From NCBI GenBank assembly GCA_904846265.1, contig CAJHAA010000021.1:1-48686 (forward strand): a stretch of 48,686 nucleotides of DNA. Reading direction: 5' to 3'. The DNA is from Psychrobacter immobilis (GTDB taxonomy: Bacteria > Pseudomonadota > Gammaproteobacteria > Pseudomonadales > Moraxellaceae). Both the position numbers and the translations under genes were made by a program. This document shows, piece by piece, positions 7,209-16,730 of the stretch; within the stretch, counting starts at the first letter, position 1; each line of letters begins with the position of its first letter. The notes below the pieces were generated by a model. The model was not told the origin of the DNA, did not search any database, and saw only the letters and a program-made list of their open reading frames with translations.

Positions 7209-8921
7209 TTATTTTAAGTCGTTATTATCAATATCAGTAAAGCCTTTATTACTTGGCGCTAGATTTGAACCAGTGTCGATATCGTCATCACTTGTTTCAA
7301 CATGAGTGATATCTACATGAGCCGTACTAAGATTGTTGGTATCGACAGTGCTAGTAGGGAAGTCACTAGTCATTGTACCTGAAGCAGCAGGAGTGTTCTC
7401 TCGAACTGAGTCAGCAACTTTTTCTTGTGTACTTGAGCTAGTATGAAGAGCAGATTTCGCTTTAGCTTCTTCACGTTCTTTGTCCATTTTATCCTGCATT
7501 TTACGTAGGAAACGGGCAGCGGCTTCTTGACCACCAAGACCAAATGAAAGGGCAAAGGCTACTGCTACGGCACCTAGTGTTAGACCAAAGGCTAGGTTAA
7601 CGATAGAATCAGCAATACCCATCGCTTTTAGACCCATGGCAAGTACTAAACCCATGATTAGTACACGGACGATGTTTGCTAAGAATTGTGAGCCTTGCTC
7701 AGAACGCTCAACGACACCTGCAATGATATTGGCAAGCCAGAAGCCAATAAATAGGATAATTGCGCCCAAGATAATGTTGGCACCAAACGCAATAAACATG
7801 GCGATAATGGCTGAGATAGGCTCAAAACCTAGTAAGTCAGCGGCGGCAATTGAGGCAAATAACATCGCAAAGAAGATAATCGCATAACCAACAAGGTCAG
7901 AGACTCTCTTGTCGCCCATCGTTTCTTGTAAACCAACTTTCGCAGGCAATTGGTTAATCTCAGTGTTTTCGATCAAACCTTTGATGATATTGGCAACCAT
8001 GCGTACCACATAGAAGGTCACGACTAAAATTGCAACTGCCATAAAGATGTTTGGCAATGCTTCCATGATTTTGTTCAGCATGTTTGTCGCAGGACGAGCA
8101 ATCACTTCAATTTTTAATGCATTTAATGCAGCAATAATAGTTGGAATGATCACTACTAAAAATGCCAATGAACCAGCGATATTAGGCAAGCTATTTTTTT
8201 CGCTTAAACCTGCTTTTGTAGCCAATTCTTGAACATTAAAAGTAGAAACAAGATTAGTCACAATGCCGCGTACCACTTTGGCAATGATATAACCGACGAC
8301 AAAGACAACACCTGCAATGAGGATGTTAGGAATAAAGCTAAAGATTTTATCAACCATGTTAGTCAATGGAGCAAATAAACCATCAAGCTCTAATTTCCCC
8401 AATACCATCGTTAAAACAACCAACAAGATGAACCAATAAACCATATCGGCAATCGTGCTACTCATCGGTTTTACACCTGCTTGAGCACTCAAACGCTCAT
8501 CCATTGACGTTTTCGCCAATGCCGCGTTGATAGCTGTGCGTGCAACAGTAGCCAAGACCCAACCAATAATACCCACAGCGATAGCGCCGATAAGATTAGG
8601 GATAAATGCTAGGACTTGATTGACCATATTTGCAAACGGTGTCGAGATTGAGTTCAAATTCAATTGATTCAGCGCCCCAGAAATCGCGATGATAAAGATG
8701 AACCAAAATACAATCTTAGAGATAATACCTTCTAAATCGTAGGTCTTACCCGTTGAAGAGTTCATGCGTTGGTTCAGATTGACTCTAGATAATACATTAC
8801 GAACCAGTGCTGCGATACCCAGTGCCACTAGCCAACCAATAATAAATATTAAAATAGCACCAATAATAGAGCCGATAGGCCCACCAAGATAACCGTTAAA
8901 AGATGTGTACATTGGATTCAT
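7209..8921 (-). CDS. CmpX-type mechanosensitive ion channel / conserved TM-helix-repeat membrane protein
   Basis: The 570-residue inner-membrane protein contains at least three copies of the conserved TM-helix repeat, each opening with an N-M-hydrophobic segment and an IPN or LPN turn: NMVNQVLAFIPNLIGAIAVG, NMVDKIFSFIPNILIAG and NMLNKIMEALPNIFMAVA. A glycine/alanine-rich pore-like segment near residues 440-480 ends in LSFGLGGQEAAARFL, as in MscS-like channels. A charged cytoplasmic tail of about 85 residues follows. Proteins of this type, such as Pseudomonas CmpX, have been linked to membrane stress responses. It is transcribed alone on the minus strand from an ATG at 8921 behind GGAGGATAAG, a strong ribosome binding site. 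Confidence 0.85.
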   Translation of the reverse strand: MNPMYTSFNGYLGGPIGSIIGAILIFIIGWLVALGIAALVRNVLSRVNLNQRMNSSTGKTYDLEGIISKIVFWFIFIIAISGALNQLNLNSISTPFANMVNQVLAFIPNLIGAIAVGIIGWVLATVARTAINAALAKTSMDERLSAQAGVKPMSSTIADMVYWFILLVVLTMVLGKLELDGLFAPLTNMVDKIFSFIPNILIAGVVFVVGYIIAKVVRGIVTNLVSTFNVQELATKAGLSEKNSLPNIAGSLAFLVVIIPTIIAALNALKIEVIARPATNMLNKIMEALPNIFMAVAILVVTFYVVRMVANIIKGLIENTEINQLPAKVGLQETMGDKRVSDLVGYAIIFFAMLFASIAAADLLGFEPISAIIAMFIAFGANIILGAIILFIGFWLANIIAGVVERSEQGSQFLANIVRVLIMGLVLAMGLKAMGIADSIVNLAFGLTLGAVAVAFALSFGLGGQEAAARFLRKMQDKMDKEREEAKAKSALHTSSSTQEKVADSVRENTPAASGTMTSDFPTSTVDTNNLSTAHVDITHVETSDDDIDTGSNLAPSNKGFTDIDNNDLK

Positions 8922-9395
8922 CTTATCCTCCTTTAATCATCATACGAAAGCCACTCAACAATATCATCAGTACAGCTAGTGTTGAGCGAAACCAATACAT
9001 AGATGGTTATAATTAATAGTATTTTTAAAATAAGTTATGCGGTGATATTATAATTTTTGAGTAGGTAACCTTATCAAAAAACCTTATCAAAAAACGTTGG
9101 TTTCCCTCGTGTTGATTACCTTACTGCCAATGTTAATCATCCATGATAAAGACGTACACTCGGTTACTTATCACCTTAACTAACTTAGCTTAGCTGATGT
9201 ATTAGTGGATTTAAAGATAGAAAGCTTAACGTGTTACTGTATTTGTGTGATAACTTGTTATTATGATGAGAAATATTAACATAGACTGTACATTCGCCCG
9301 ATAATTTGACGGCAAACATGGTTCCTAAAACTAAGATTTGTTATTATAGGAACATGTGACATCTCGCCACTATCCTTACAATTTGAGAGTACTTT
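8922..9395. other. Divergent intergenic region with 13-bp tandem repeat and leader hairpin
   Basis: This 474-bp gap separates the channel gene (minus) and the FKBP gene (plus). It holds CCTTATCAAAAAA duplicated exactly in tandem at 9069-9081 and 9082-9094. Nearer the FKBP start there is an inverted repeat GTTCCTA (9321-9327) / TAGGAAC (9347-9353) with a 19-base spacer. A TTGACG at 9306-9311 is a possible -35 box without a convincing -10 partner. I see no RNA gene. Confidence 0.55.
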
Positions 9396-10127
9396 ATGAA
9401 AAAAATCACTACTTTAAGCGTTGGTGCACTTGCTAGTGCTATGTTGTTGGTAACAGGCTGTAGCACAAATAACGGTAACCAAGAGACAGCTGCTAAAAGC
9501 GTTTCAATCACCGAGCAAAGCTCAGCAAATGAAAAAGTAGGTTATAGCTTAGGCTTCATGATGGCTGAAGGTAACAAAGAAGCGGTCGGTGACCTGAATC
9601 TTGATACCTTTGAAAAAGGCTTCCGTGATGGTTATGAAGGCAACGAATCAGCATTGACTCAAGAACAAATGCAGGAAGTGTTGACGACTTATCAAAAAGA
9701 GCAAGAAGAAAAGTTCGTTAAAGACATGGAAACAAAAGCTGAAGAAAACAAAACTAAAGGCGCTGCATTCTTAGCAGAAAACGCTAAAAAAGAAGGCGTC
9801 AAAGAAACGGCTTCTGGCTTACAGTACAAAGTCATCACCGCAGGTACGGGTAAATCACCAAAAGCGACTGACGTGGTTGAAGTAAACTACGAAGGTAAGT
9901 TAATCGATGGTACGGTATTTGATAGCTCTTATGAGCGCGGTGAGCCAATTGAGTTTCCATTGAACCAAGTCATCGCTGGCTGGACAGAAGGTCTACAGCT
10001 GATGAAAGAGGGCGGTAAATACGAGTTTTATATCCCATCAGATATTGCTTATGGCGAAGCGGGTAACGCAGGTATCGAGCCTAACAGCACGCTTATCTTT
10101 ACGGTTGAGCTGTTAAAAGTAAAATAA
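9396..10127 (+). CDS. FKBP-type peptidyl-prolyl cis-trans isomerase lipoprotein (FkpA-like)
   Basis: The 243-residue product begins with a lipoprotein signal ending in VTGC (Cys22), so it is probably anchored in the periplasm. Residues 45-135 form the helical FKBP_N dimerisation region, rich in Glu and Lys. Residues 150-243 are the FKBP_C isomerase domain, with [18 protein letters not shown], the WTEGLQLM loop and the C-terminal [14 protein letters not shown]. FkpA-like proteins catalyse prolyl isomerisation and act as chaperones for envelope proteins. ATG at 9396 follows GAGAG. The 5' leader contains a hairpin (9321-9353), and a terminator follows. Confidence 0.92.
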   Translation: MKKITTLSVGALASAMLLVTGCSTNNGNQETAAKSVSITEQSSANEKVGYSLGFMMAEGNKEAVGDLNLDTFEKGFRDGYEGNESALTQEQMQEVLTTYQKEQEEKFVKDMETKAEENKTKGAAFLAENAKKEGVKETASGLQYKVITAGTGKSPKATDVVEVNYEGKLIDGTVFDSSYERGEPIEFPLNQVIAGWTEGLQLMKEGGKYEFYIPSDIAYGEAGNAGIEPNSTLIFTVELLKVK

Positions 10128-10172
10128 TACTTAGTACACACCCTAGTGAACAGTGTTAAAAAATAAAGTCAT

Positions 10173-10206
10173 AAAAAAGCCCTCATAATATTATGAGGGC
10201 TTTTTT
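10173..10206. terminator. Bidirectional Rho-independent terminator
   Basis: A perfect palindromic stem (GCCCTCATAATA paired with TATTATGAGGGC) is flanked by A6 on the left and T6 on the right. It separates the convergent FKBP and argA genes and would terminate both. Confidence 0.9.
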
Positions 10207-10225
10207 ATGATTAGAAATTGAGGAT

Positions 10226-11548
10226 CTAAAGAGTTTTTTGAAAGACTTTAGAATTACGACCGTTATGGTATTTTTCTTGACGCGATGCAGGTAGCGCGCT
10301 GGCCTCGACTTCGGCAAAGCCTTGTTCGACGAACCAATGTGCCGTCCGTGTCGTTAATACAAACAACTTGTGCAGACCATGACTGCGCGCTTGTTGCTCT
10401 AAAAATGCCAGTAAGTCCGCACCGCGACTACCGCTACGATAATCGGGATGTACGGCGACACAGGCAACTTCTGCTGATTCTGTATCCAATGGATATAGCG
10501 CTGCGCAGCCCAAAATCATACCATCACGCTCAATGACACTATAACTATCAATCTCTTGCTCTAAGCGTTCGCGTGAGCGGCTGACTAATATGCCTTGCTC
10601 TTCTAGCGGTGATAACAGCTCAATCAGTCCGACCACATCGTCAATATTGGCACGACGAATCTCTTCGTAAGGGTCATGGCTGATAAGAGTACCAGAGCCA
10701 TCGCGAGTGAATAACTCTTCTAATAAGGCACCGTCTTTGGCATACGAGATAATATGGGTGCGATGGACGCCTTGGCGGCAAGCCAAACTGGCGCAATTTA
10801 AGAAATAATTGATCTCGCAATTTAAATCACGATCACGTAAGAAACGATCGACTTCATTGGGAATCATCTCCCTTAGTAAGCGATAATCGTCATTGATGCC
10901 TGCTTCTTCGCCCAAGAAGATAAGCTTATCAGCACCCAGTGCCACAGCCGCACTGAGCGCCACGTCTTCAGCTAGCAAATTAAAGACTTCACCAGTCGCT
11001 GAATAACCCATTGAGCCTAAAATCACAATATGGTCGTGTAGCAGGTTATTTTTGATGGCTTCAACATCGATAGAGCGCACTTCGCCAGTCATTTGGTAGT
11101 CGATACCATCACGAATACCGTAAGGACGTGCGGTCACAAAATTGCCTGAAATGGCATCGATGCGTGAACCATACATAGGTGAATTAGCCAGTCCCATCGA
11201 CAGCTGCGCTTCGAGTTGCAGGCGAATAGCGCCTACCGCTTGTAAAATAGCAGGCATCGCCACGCGCGGTGTAATTCGAATGTCTTGATGCAGTGGGGAG
11301 GTAATGTTGGCATCTTTTAAGTTCTTTTCGATTTGCGGTCGCGCTCCATGTACCAATACCAGCTTGATACCTAAGCTATGCAGTAGCGCAAAATCATGAA
11401 TAAGGGTGCTAAAATTTGGATGATTGACCGCCTCACCACCAAACATAATCACGAACGTTTTGCCGCGATGGGTATTGATGTAGGGGGCAGAGTTACGGAA
11501 CCAATGGACGTATTCAGGGTTGATTTGGGGCATGGCGCTAGTAGTCAT
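10226..11548 (-). CDS. argA: N-acetylglutamate synthase (amino-acid N-acetyltransferase)
   Basis: ArgA makes N-acetylglutamate from acetyl-CoA and glutamate, the first step of arginine synthesis. The 440-residue chain has the classical two-domain form. An amino-acid-kinase-like domain (about 25-265) carries FVIMFGGEAV, LVLVHGARPQI and VILGSMGYSATGEVFN. A GNAT acetyltransferase domain (about 290-430) carries the acetyl-CoA-binding VHPDYRSGSRGADLL. The kinase-like domain is where arginine inhibits the enzyme in relatives. No ribosome binding site is obvious at ATG 11548; M6 is an alternative. It is a single gene, with the unusual spacer 11549-12070 behind it. Confidence 0.93.
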   Translation of the reverse strand: MTTSAMPQINPEYVHWFRNSAPYINTHRGKTFVIMFGGEAVNHPNFSTLIHDFALLHSLGIKLVLVHGARPQIEKNLKDANITSPLHQDIRITPRVAMPAILQAVGAIRLQLEAQLSMGLANSPMYGSRIDAISGNFVTARPYGIRDGIDYQMTGEVRSIDVEAIKNNLLHDHIVILGSMGYSATGEVFNLLAEDVALSAAVALGADKLIFLGEEAGINDDYRLLREMIPNEVDRFLRDRDLNCEINYFLNCASLACRQGVHRTHIISYAKDGALLEELFTRDGSGTLISHDPYEEIRRANIDDVVGLIELLSPLEEQGILVSRSRERLEQEIDSYSVIERDGMILGCAALYPLDTESAEVACVAVHPDYRSGSRGADLLAFLEQQARSHGLHKLFVLTTRTAHWFVEQGFAEVEASALPASRQEKYHNGRNSKVFQKTL

Positions 11549-12070
11549 AATAAGGGCAATAGTAGTGAGAATAAGAAAAGGGGCGTAGCAAAAAATGCCT
11601 ATCGCTAAAGAATTACCATAGCAAAAAACGCCGTTATGAGCTATCTTTTATTTCAGTAGTATCAATCAATTTTTATCACTGATCGAGGATATACACAACC
11701 TCAACACGGGGTTAGTGTACGTACAAACACTTTTTGCTATGCTAAGCGCTATTGCTTTACAGGCGATGAACGAAGATAATCAATAAAAATAAAAACTTTA
11801 TACGATAAGCTTACCAGCTATGACAAGATAGACGCTAGCAGCATAGACGCCAGCAGCGCTTGCCATTAGCTGTCACTACAATCAGCAGCGATACTAGGTC
11901 TGCCAATACTATAATAGTCGACCATTTATAATGAGTTATGTTTCTTATAACATGTTTCTTATAAGTATGTATGTTCCGTCTAAATTGCGCTGCCTATCAA
12001 CGATTCAATATACACCAAAAGTTATTCAATTTTTACCAGCTGCGTTTTACCGACATATTAACCAGGGATA
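11549..12070. other. Divergent intergenic region with two short tandem duplications
   Basis: This 522-bp gap lies between argA (minus) and a secreted-protein gene (plus). It carries two near-tandem duplications: ATAGACGCYAGCAGC at 11828-11842 and 11843-11857 (one mismatch), and ATGTTTCTTATAA at 11938-11950 and 11952-11964 (exact). I found no convincing ARG-box pair, RNA gene or complete sigma-70 promoter. Confidence 0.55.
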
Positions 12071-12667
12071 ATGAAAACCATGAAAAAAAGTAACCAATTT
12101 GCTAGCCCATTTAGTGCTTGGAGCGGACATCGCTTATTCCACGTTGTGGCTGGTACGCTCATCGGTGCGATGGTAGTGACGCAAGCCTCGGCAATGCTAC
12201 CGACGCCAGAACAAGCCGTTGATAGTTCGGCAGCTGTACAGACCAATGCTACTAAAAGCAGCAACTCGAGTGCACAGGCCGTCAATAGTAAGATTACCGC
12301 GTCATTGATTAGCGTTGATGCAAACGGTCAAGAGGTTTTGGCTCCGGTGAATGCTAGTACGCGCCTACAATCAGGTAATGTCTTAGAGTACCAAGGCTAT
12401 TTTACCAATACCAATGCAGATCGCGTCCGTAAAATGACTGTGACGATGAGTATCCCTGAGCAGGTAGAATTATTGCGTACAGTATCACCTGAATTTCCAT
12501 ACGGCAGTGCTGACGGCAATACTTTTGCCCGTATGCCATTACGTGGAAAAGTGGATAACCAACTGCAAGAAATTCCATTAAAGTATTATAAAGCGGTACG
12601 CTGGGATTTAGAGGGTGTTGGTCTTAATGACACTGTAGTGGTTAAATACCGTGCACGTGTGAAATAA
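12071..12667 (+). CDS. Secreted protein with a DUF11-like beta domain, function unknown
   Basis: The 198-residue product has a Sec signal peptide with hydrophobic core VVAGTLIGAMVV and a likely cut after QASA near residue 41. A Ser/Asn/Ala-rich linker follows to about residue 75, then a beta-rich domain. The pattern LQSGNVLEYQGYFTNTNADR, followed by VTMSIPEQVEL and a closing VVVKYRARVK, resembles single DUF11/conserved-repeat domains that look immunoglobulin-like. A periplasmic or surface location is therefore inferred. Two starts are possible, ATG at 12071 or 12080, and AGGGA lies just upstream. It is transcribed alone and ends at a bidirectional terminator. Confidence 0.75.
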   Translation: MKTMKKSNQFASPFSAWSGHRLFHVVAGTLIGAMVVTQASAMLPTPEQAVDSSAAVQTNATKSSNSSAQAVNSKITASLISVDANGQEVLAPVNASTRLQSGNVLEYQGYFTNTNADRVRKMTVTMSIPEQVELLRTVSPEFPYGSADGNTFARMPLRGKVDNQLQEIPLKYYKAVRWDLEGVGLNDTVVVKYRARVK

Positions 12668-12735
12668 GCCAGTCATTTAATATTAAATACTTTATCAGTG
12701 TGATTTATTTAATACTGGCTTAATATTCGTTTAAT

Positions 12736-12777
12736 CACAAAAAGCATCACGGCTCGTTGCTGTGGTGCTTTTTTGTG
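12736..12777. terminator. Bidirectional Rho-independent terminator
   Basis: The arm CACAAAAAGCATCAC pairs with GTGGTGCTTTTTTGTG across the loop GGCTCGTTGCT. The A/T runs inside the outer stem make it usable on both strands. It sits between the convergent secreted-protein gene and the patatin gene. Confidence 0.8.
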
Positions 12778-12817
12778 GGTTGTTAACAAGAAATTTTGGT
12801 ATGCTGTTGCAAAGCGC

Positions 12818-13834
12818 TTAAAGCGTCGCGTATTTTCGGCTAGATTTTTCTTTGATTAATTGCTTGATGGCAGCCATCTGTGCGGTAGTGGATTGCGAGC
12901 CTGCAGCTATGAGAGCACGGCGCTGGCTGGTATCTAGTGAGCTGATATGACTGACCGCAGGCGTAATCAGCACATCAGCACGATCTCGTTCACGCTGCAT
13001 CGATGAGGCACGATTGGCGCTTGGCGGGGCTACGATATTACTCTCCAAAAATCCCCAAAAATTGCTTAATCCGTTGAGGTTTAATTTTTTATCTAGTGTA
13101 GAAACACCGCTAGGATTGTTAATGCCAGTATCTGTCACATCAACGGCAATAACAATATCAGCGCCCAAATCACGGGCGCTATCGACAGGTACTAGGCTGA
13201 CCACGCCACCATCGATATATTTTTTACCGACCTTTTCGGGAATACGTGGCTCAATAAAAATATTTGGTACGCTACAGGATGCCTGAACGGCAAGCCCCGC
13301 ATCACCAGTGGTAAAAATGGCTTTTTTCAAAGTATGCTTCTCCGCCGCGACTGCTGCAAAGCGGATGGGGAAATCCTCTATTGATCGTCCATCGACTTTA
13401 TCGTTGATAAAGTTCTTGAGTTTGATACCCTCGATGACACCTTGATTGGATAAGACAAAATCTGTCAATTCGCTATCTGTAGTGGTCAGTGCCAGTTGCT
13501 CAAGCTGTACTGGTGTGTAACCGCTCGCATATAGGCCACCAACCAAGCTGCCGACGCTGGTGCCAACAATGAGCGTTGGTTTGATACCATTTGCTTCTAG
13601 TGCTTTAATCACCCCAACATGGGCGAAGCCTTTGGCACCGCCGCCGCCCAATACTAACGCCACATTAAGTGGCGCTATTTCAGGTGCTTCAGGTAACGGC
13701 TGCGCTGGCGTTAGAGCGCTACAAGCGCTGATAGATAATCCAAGTACGGCAATTAAGCTGGTGCATAGCACTCTCATACTATGTCGCACTCTTAGACTAT
13801 GAAGAGGTTGTCGGTACTGGGCAGGAGGGAACAT
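12818..13834 (-). CDS. Patatin-like phospholipase, lipoprotein
   Basis: All patatin catalytic elements are present: the oxyanion glycine loop GGGGAKG (residues 63-69), nucleophile Ser93 in GTSVG, and Asp208 in DGG. Members hydrolyse acyl ester bonds in lipids. A lipoprotein signal ends in ISAC with Cys38, so the enzyme is probably anchored in the cell envelope. The start is ambiguous: ATG at 13834 has AAGGTG at good distance, but it gives a long 20-residue n-region before the signal core; ATG at 13777 gives a normal signal peptide. It is divergent from recG and resembles the NTE/RssA-type single-domain bacterial patatins. Confidence 0.9.
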   Translation of the reverse strand: MFPPAQYRQPLHSLRVRHSMRVLCTSLIAVLGLSISACSALTPAQPLPEAPEIAPLNVALVLGGGGAKGFAHVGVIKALEANGIKPTLIVGTSVGSLVGGLYASGYTPVQLEQLALTTTDSELTDFVLSNQGVIEGIKLKNFINDKVDGRSIEDFPIRFAAVAAEKHTLKKAIFTTGDAGLAVQASCSVPNIFIEPRIPEKVGKKYIDGGVVSLVPVDSARDLGADIVIAVDVTDTGINNPSGVSTLDKKLNLNGLSNFWGFLESNIVAPPSANRASSMQRERDRADVLITPAVSHISSLDTSQRRALIAAGSQSTTAQMAAIKQLIKEKSSRKYATL

Positions 13835-14106
13835 AAAAACACCTTATAAAATGACCATAATACGGAAAATAAAACATCAGTTATTGATATGATACAAATG
13901 AGCCGTTTGACTTTCAGGCTTTTTGACGCAGTATTACTAAATAGCTGAGCATAAGCAATTGTATTGTCAGCTATAATGAAATGAGTCGGTGTTTTGATGT
14001 GTCCTGTTGATGACAGCTGTTTTATAAAAAATATCATCATCTACGGTATATTGAAAATACTTGAATGAGTATATGAAAACTAAAAATAATATCGTTAGGA
14101 TCTTTG

Positions 14107-16473
14107 ATGTCAGTATCAGTGAACGCTTCTTTAACCAGCCCAACAGACCATATAAGGTCTGAGCTGCCACTCTCAGCGCTAGATATGCCAGTGACGGCAC
14201 TGGCGGGTGTGGGATTAAAAGTCGCAGAACAGTTGGCGCAATTGAATATTAAACGAATATTTGATTTATTGCTGCATTTGCCACGTGATTATGAAGATCG
14301 TAGCCGATTGCTGTCCATAGCAGAGGTGGGGCACGGGCAGTCTGCGTTAATTACTGGGCGTGTGGTGCACGTCGATACCAAGCGCAGCGGTATGACGGTC
14401 GTGGTAGATGATGATACGGGCACCATATCGCTACGGTTTTTTAAGGTTTATCGTGGCCTTGCACAAACCATGAGCTTAGGGACGCAGCTGCAATTATTTG
14501 GCGAAGTAAAGGTGAGTCGTTATGGTAAGCAAATCCACCATCCTGAATATCAAATTATCAGTAGTAATGAGACGGTAGTAAATACCGGTTTGCAGCCCAT
14601 TTATCCAAGTGTTAAAGGTTTGCATCAAAATAAGCTGCGTACCTTAATTAAGCTGGCATTACAGACGGTTCGCAGTGAAGGCTTACCAATGACGCTGTTT
14701 ACTCCTACAGACTTTGCAGTCGTGGCTGACTTACCATTAGCACCTTTTGAACCAGCTAAAATACCGATAACAGAGGCAGAGTATCCAGAAGATATATTCT
14801 CGACACTGGCGCGTAGTGTGCCAGATAATACGATTGCTCATAGCGTTAGTAGTGTCAATAAAGCCAATGTCTATGATGCCAATAATAATACAAACAGTGA
14901 TATCCATACAGTCGCTAATAGAACAGTTAATAACAACGTCTATAATCTGACGATATTTGAGGCCTTAGTATTACTGCATACACCGCCGACTTATACCGAC
15001 GCAGGACGACAATATCAGCTACTCACCCAGTTAAGTGCCCGTACTCATGCAGCATGTCAGCGTTTAATTATTGAAGAATTAACCGCCCATCAACTCAGCT
15101 TGTTATATCGTCGTCAGCAATTACATCAGCATAAATCGCCCAAATGTGCCACGCAAAGTCCATTGGCTGATAAGCTATTTTCCGCATTGCCGTTTGATTT
15201 AACGGGTGCCCAGCAACGAGTCATGAAAGATATTACGGCTGATATGGCGACTTCAATTCCGATGCTACGGTTGGTGCAGGGCGATGTTGGCGCGGGCAAG
15301 ACTCTGGTCGCAGCGGGTGCAGCGGGTTATGCGCTAGATAGTGGTTGGCAAGTGGCTGTTATGGCACCCACAGAAATTTTAGCAGAGCAGCATTTGGTCA
15401 ATTTTAAACAATGGTTTGAACCGTTAGGTATCGGTGTCGGCTGGCTCGCTGGTAAACAAACGGCGAAGCAGCGCCGCGAAGCGTTGGAAGCAGTCGCAGA
15501 AAATACGGTGCAAATCGTGGTCGGTACTCATGCACTGTTTCAAGAGCAGGTGCAGTTTGCCAAATTGGGACTGGTCATTATCGATGAACAGCATCGCTTC
15601 GGTGTTGAGCAGCGTATGGCACTGACCAATAAAGGGGTGGCGAATAGCACGCCGCATCAGCTGATTATGACTGCCACCCCGATTCCGCGCACGCTGGCAA
15701 TGAGCGTTTACGGTGATATGGATACCTCGATTATCGATGAATTGCCACCGGGGCGTACGCCAATTACTACGGTGACCATTGACCGTAATCGACGCGATGA
15801 AGTCATTGAGCGGATTGCGATTAATTGTGAAGCGGGTAGGCAAGCATACTGGGTTTGCTCGTTGGTCGAAGCGTCTAGTGTGCTCGATGCGCAGGCGGCA
15901 GAAGCGACTTATGAGGATTTAAATGAGCGCTTGAATATTCGCATTGGTCTTGTCCATGGCAAGATGAAATCCGTTGATAAACAAGCCATCATGCAAGCAT
16001 TTAAAGCTGGTGATTTGGATTTGTTGATTGCCACAACGGTCATTGAAGTCGGTGTCGATGTCCCTAATGCGTCGTTAATGGTCATCGAAAATGCCGAACG
16101 ATTAGGTCTATCGCAATTACATCAGCTGCGCGGGCGAGTCGGGCGTGGCTCAACCAAAAGCTATTGCGTACTGTTATACCAAAAGCCATTATCAGAGACA
16201 GGTACAGAGCGCCTAAATGTCCTGCGTGATAGCACTGACGGTTTTGTTATTGCGCAAAAAGATTTGGAACTGCGTGGTCCCGGTGAGTTATTAGGCAAAC
16301 GTCAAACGGGTAACGTCGGTTATTATTTGGCTGATCTGATACGTGACGAGCAGCTGTTTGCCATTGCTCAGCGTTTAGCCAAACATTTAATTGCAGATCC
16401 TACGCGCAAGGCAGATGTCAGCCAACTGATTCACCGCTGGATGCCTGAGGCGAGTCGTTATACTAATGCCTAG
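14107..16473 (+). CDS. recG: ATP-dependent DNA helicase RecG
   Basis: RecG remodels stalled replication forks and Holliday junctions. The 788-residue protein has the N-terminal wedge/OB domain (about 60-170), then the helicase core: Walker A GDVGAGKT near residue 394, motif II DEQH near 493, motif III TATPIPRT, and motif VI QLRGRVGRG, ending in the usual C-terminal segment ELRGPGELLGKRQTG. It is about 95 residues longer than typical RecG. A large part of the excess is an Asn/Thr/Val-rich stretch at about 229-278, between the wedge region and the helicase core. ATG at 14107 follows AGGATCTT and is preferred over TTG at 14104. Confidence 0.95.
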   Translation: MSVSVNASLTSPTDHIRSELPLSALDMPVTALAGVGLKVAEQLAQLNIKRIFDLLLHLPRDYEDRSRLLSIAEVGHGQSALITGRVVHVDTKRSGMTVVVDDDTGTISLRFFKVYRGLAQTMSLGTQLQLFGEVKVSRYGKQIHHPEYQIISSNETVVNTGLQPIYPSVKGLHQNKLRTLIKLALQTVRSEGLPMTLFTPTDFAVVADLPLAPFEPAKIPITEAEYPEDIFSTLARSVPDNTIAHSVSSVNKANVYDANNNTNSDIHTVANRTVNNNVYNLTIFEALVLLHTPPTYTDAGRQYQLLTQLSARTHAACQRLIIEELTAHQLSLLYRRQQLHQHKSPKCATQSPLADKLFSALPFDLTGAQQRVMKDITADMATSIPMLRLVQGDVGAGKTLVAAGAAGYALDSGWQVAVMAPTEILAEQHLVNFKQWFEPLGIGVGWLAGKQTAKQRREALEAVAENTVQIVVGTHALFQEQVQFAKLGLVIIDEQHRFGVEQRMALTNKGVANSTPHQLIMTATPIPRTLAMSVYGDMDTSIIDELPPGRTPITTVTIDRNRRDEVIERIAINCEAGRQAYWVCSLVEASSVLDAQAAEATYEDLNERLNIRIGLVHGKMKSVDKQAIMQAFKAGDLDLLIATTVIEVGVDVPNASLMVIENAERLGLSQLHQLRGRVGRGSTKSYCVLLYQKPLSETGTERLNVLRDSTDGFVIAQKDLELRGPGELLGKRQTGNVGYYLADLIRDEQLFAIAQRLAKHLIADPTRKADVSQLIHRWMPEASRYTNA

Positions 16474-16534
16474 GGCGTGTCCTCAATTCAATCGACTATC
16501 CTCTAAATGGGCTAAAAATGGCTAAATTAATATC

Positions 16535-16568
16535 AAAAAAGAGGACAGCCAACGCTATCCTCTTCTAT
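16535..16568. terminator. Terminator between recG and the small lysine-rich gene
   Basis: GAGGACAGC and GCTATCCTC pair with a single mismatch around the loop CAAC, with A6 on the left and a T-rich right flank. It lies after the recG stop and after the stop of the minus-strand small gene at 16602, so it can serve both. Confidence 0.65.
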
Positions 16569-16601
16569 TCTTTGACGTAGAGCCATCATTTCGAAACAAA
16601 G

Positions 16602-16730
16602 CTATTTGGCTTTTTTCGACTTTTTCAATGACTTCTTAAGCTCTTTGAGATCTTTCTTTTTTTGCTTAATTTTTGCTTTGGTATCTTTAATTTCTTGCTT
16701 AAGCTTCTTTACGTCTGATTTATTAGCCAT
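16602..16730 (-). CDS. 42-residue lysine-rich coiled-coil microprotein
   Basis: A short minus-strand gene runs from ATG at 16730 to TAG at 16604-16602. A clear ribosome binding site, AAGGA, lies 7 bases upstream, and a terminator-like hairpin lies about 35 bases beyond the stop. The product begins MANKSDVKKLKQEIKDTKAK and is roughly 45% lysine. Leucine and isoleucine spacing suggests one continuous amphipathic helix, and there is no signal peptide. I do not know its function. The high positive charge would suit binding to nucleic acid or another polyanion, which is inference only. It is the only gene in the 16474-17222 spacer. Confidence 0.72.
   Translation of the reverse strand: MANKSDVKKLKQEIKDTKAKIKQKKKDLKELKKSLKKSKKAK

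Noticed and set aside
15424..15843. A 139-codon antisense open frame inside recG.
   Set aside because: It lies fully opposite conserved helicase motifs, has no ribosome binding site and gives an implausible composition. It is a shadow of the real gene.
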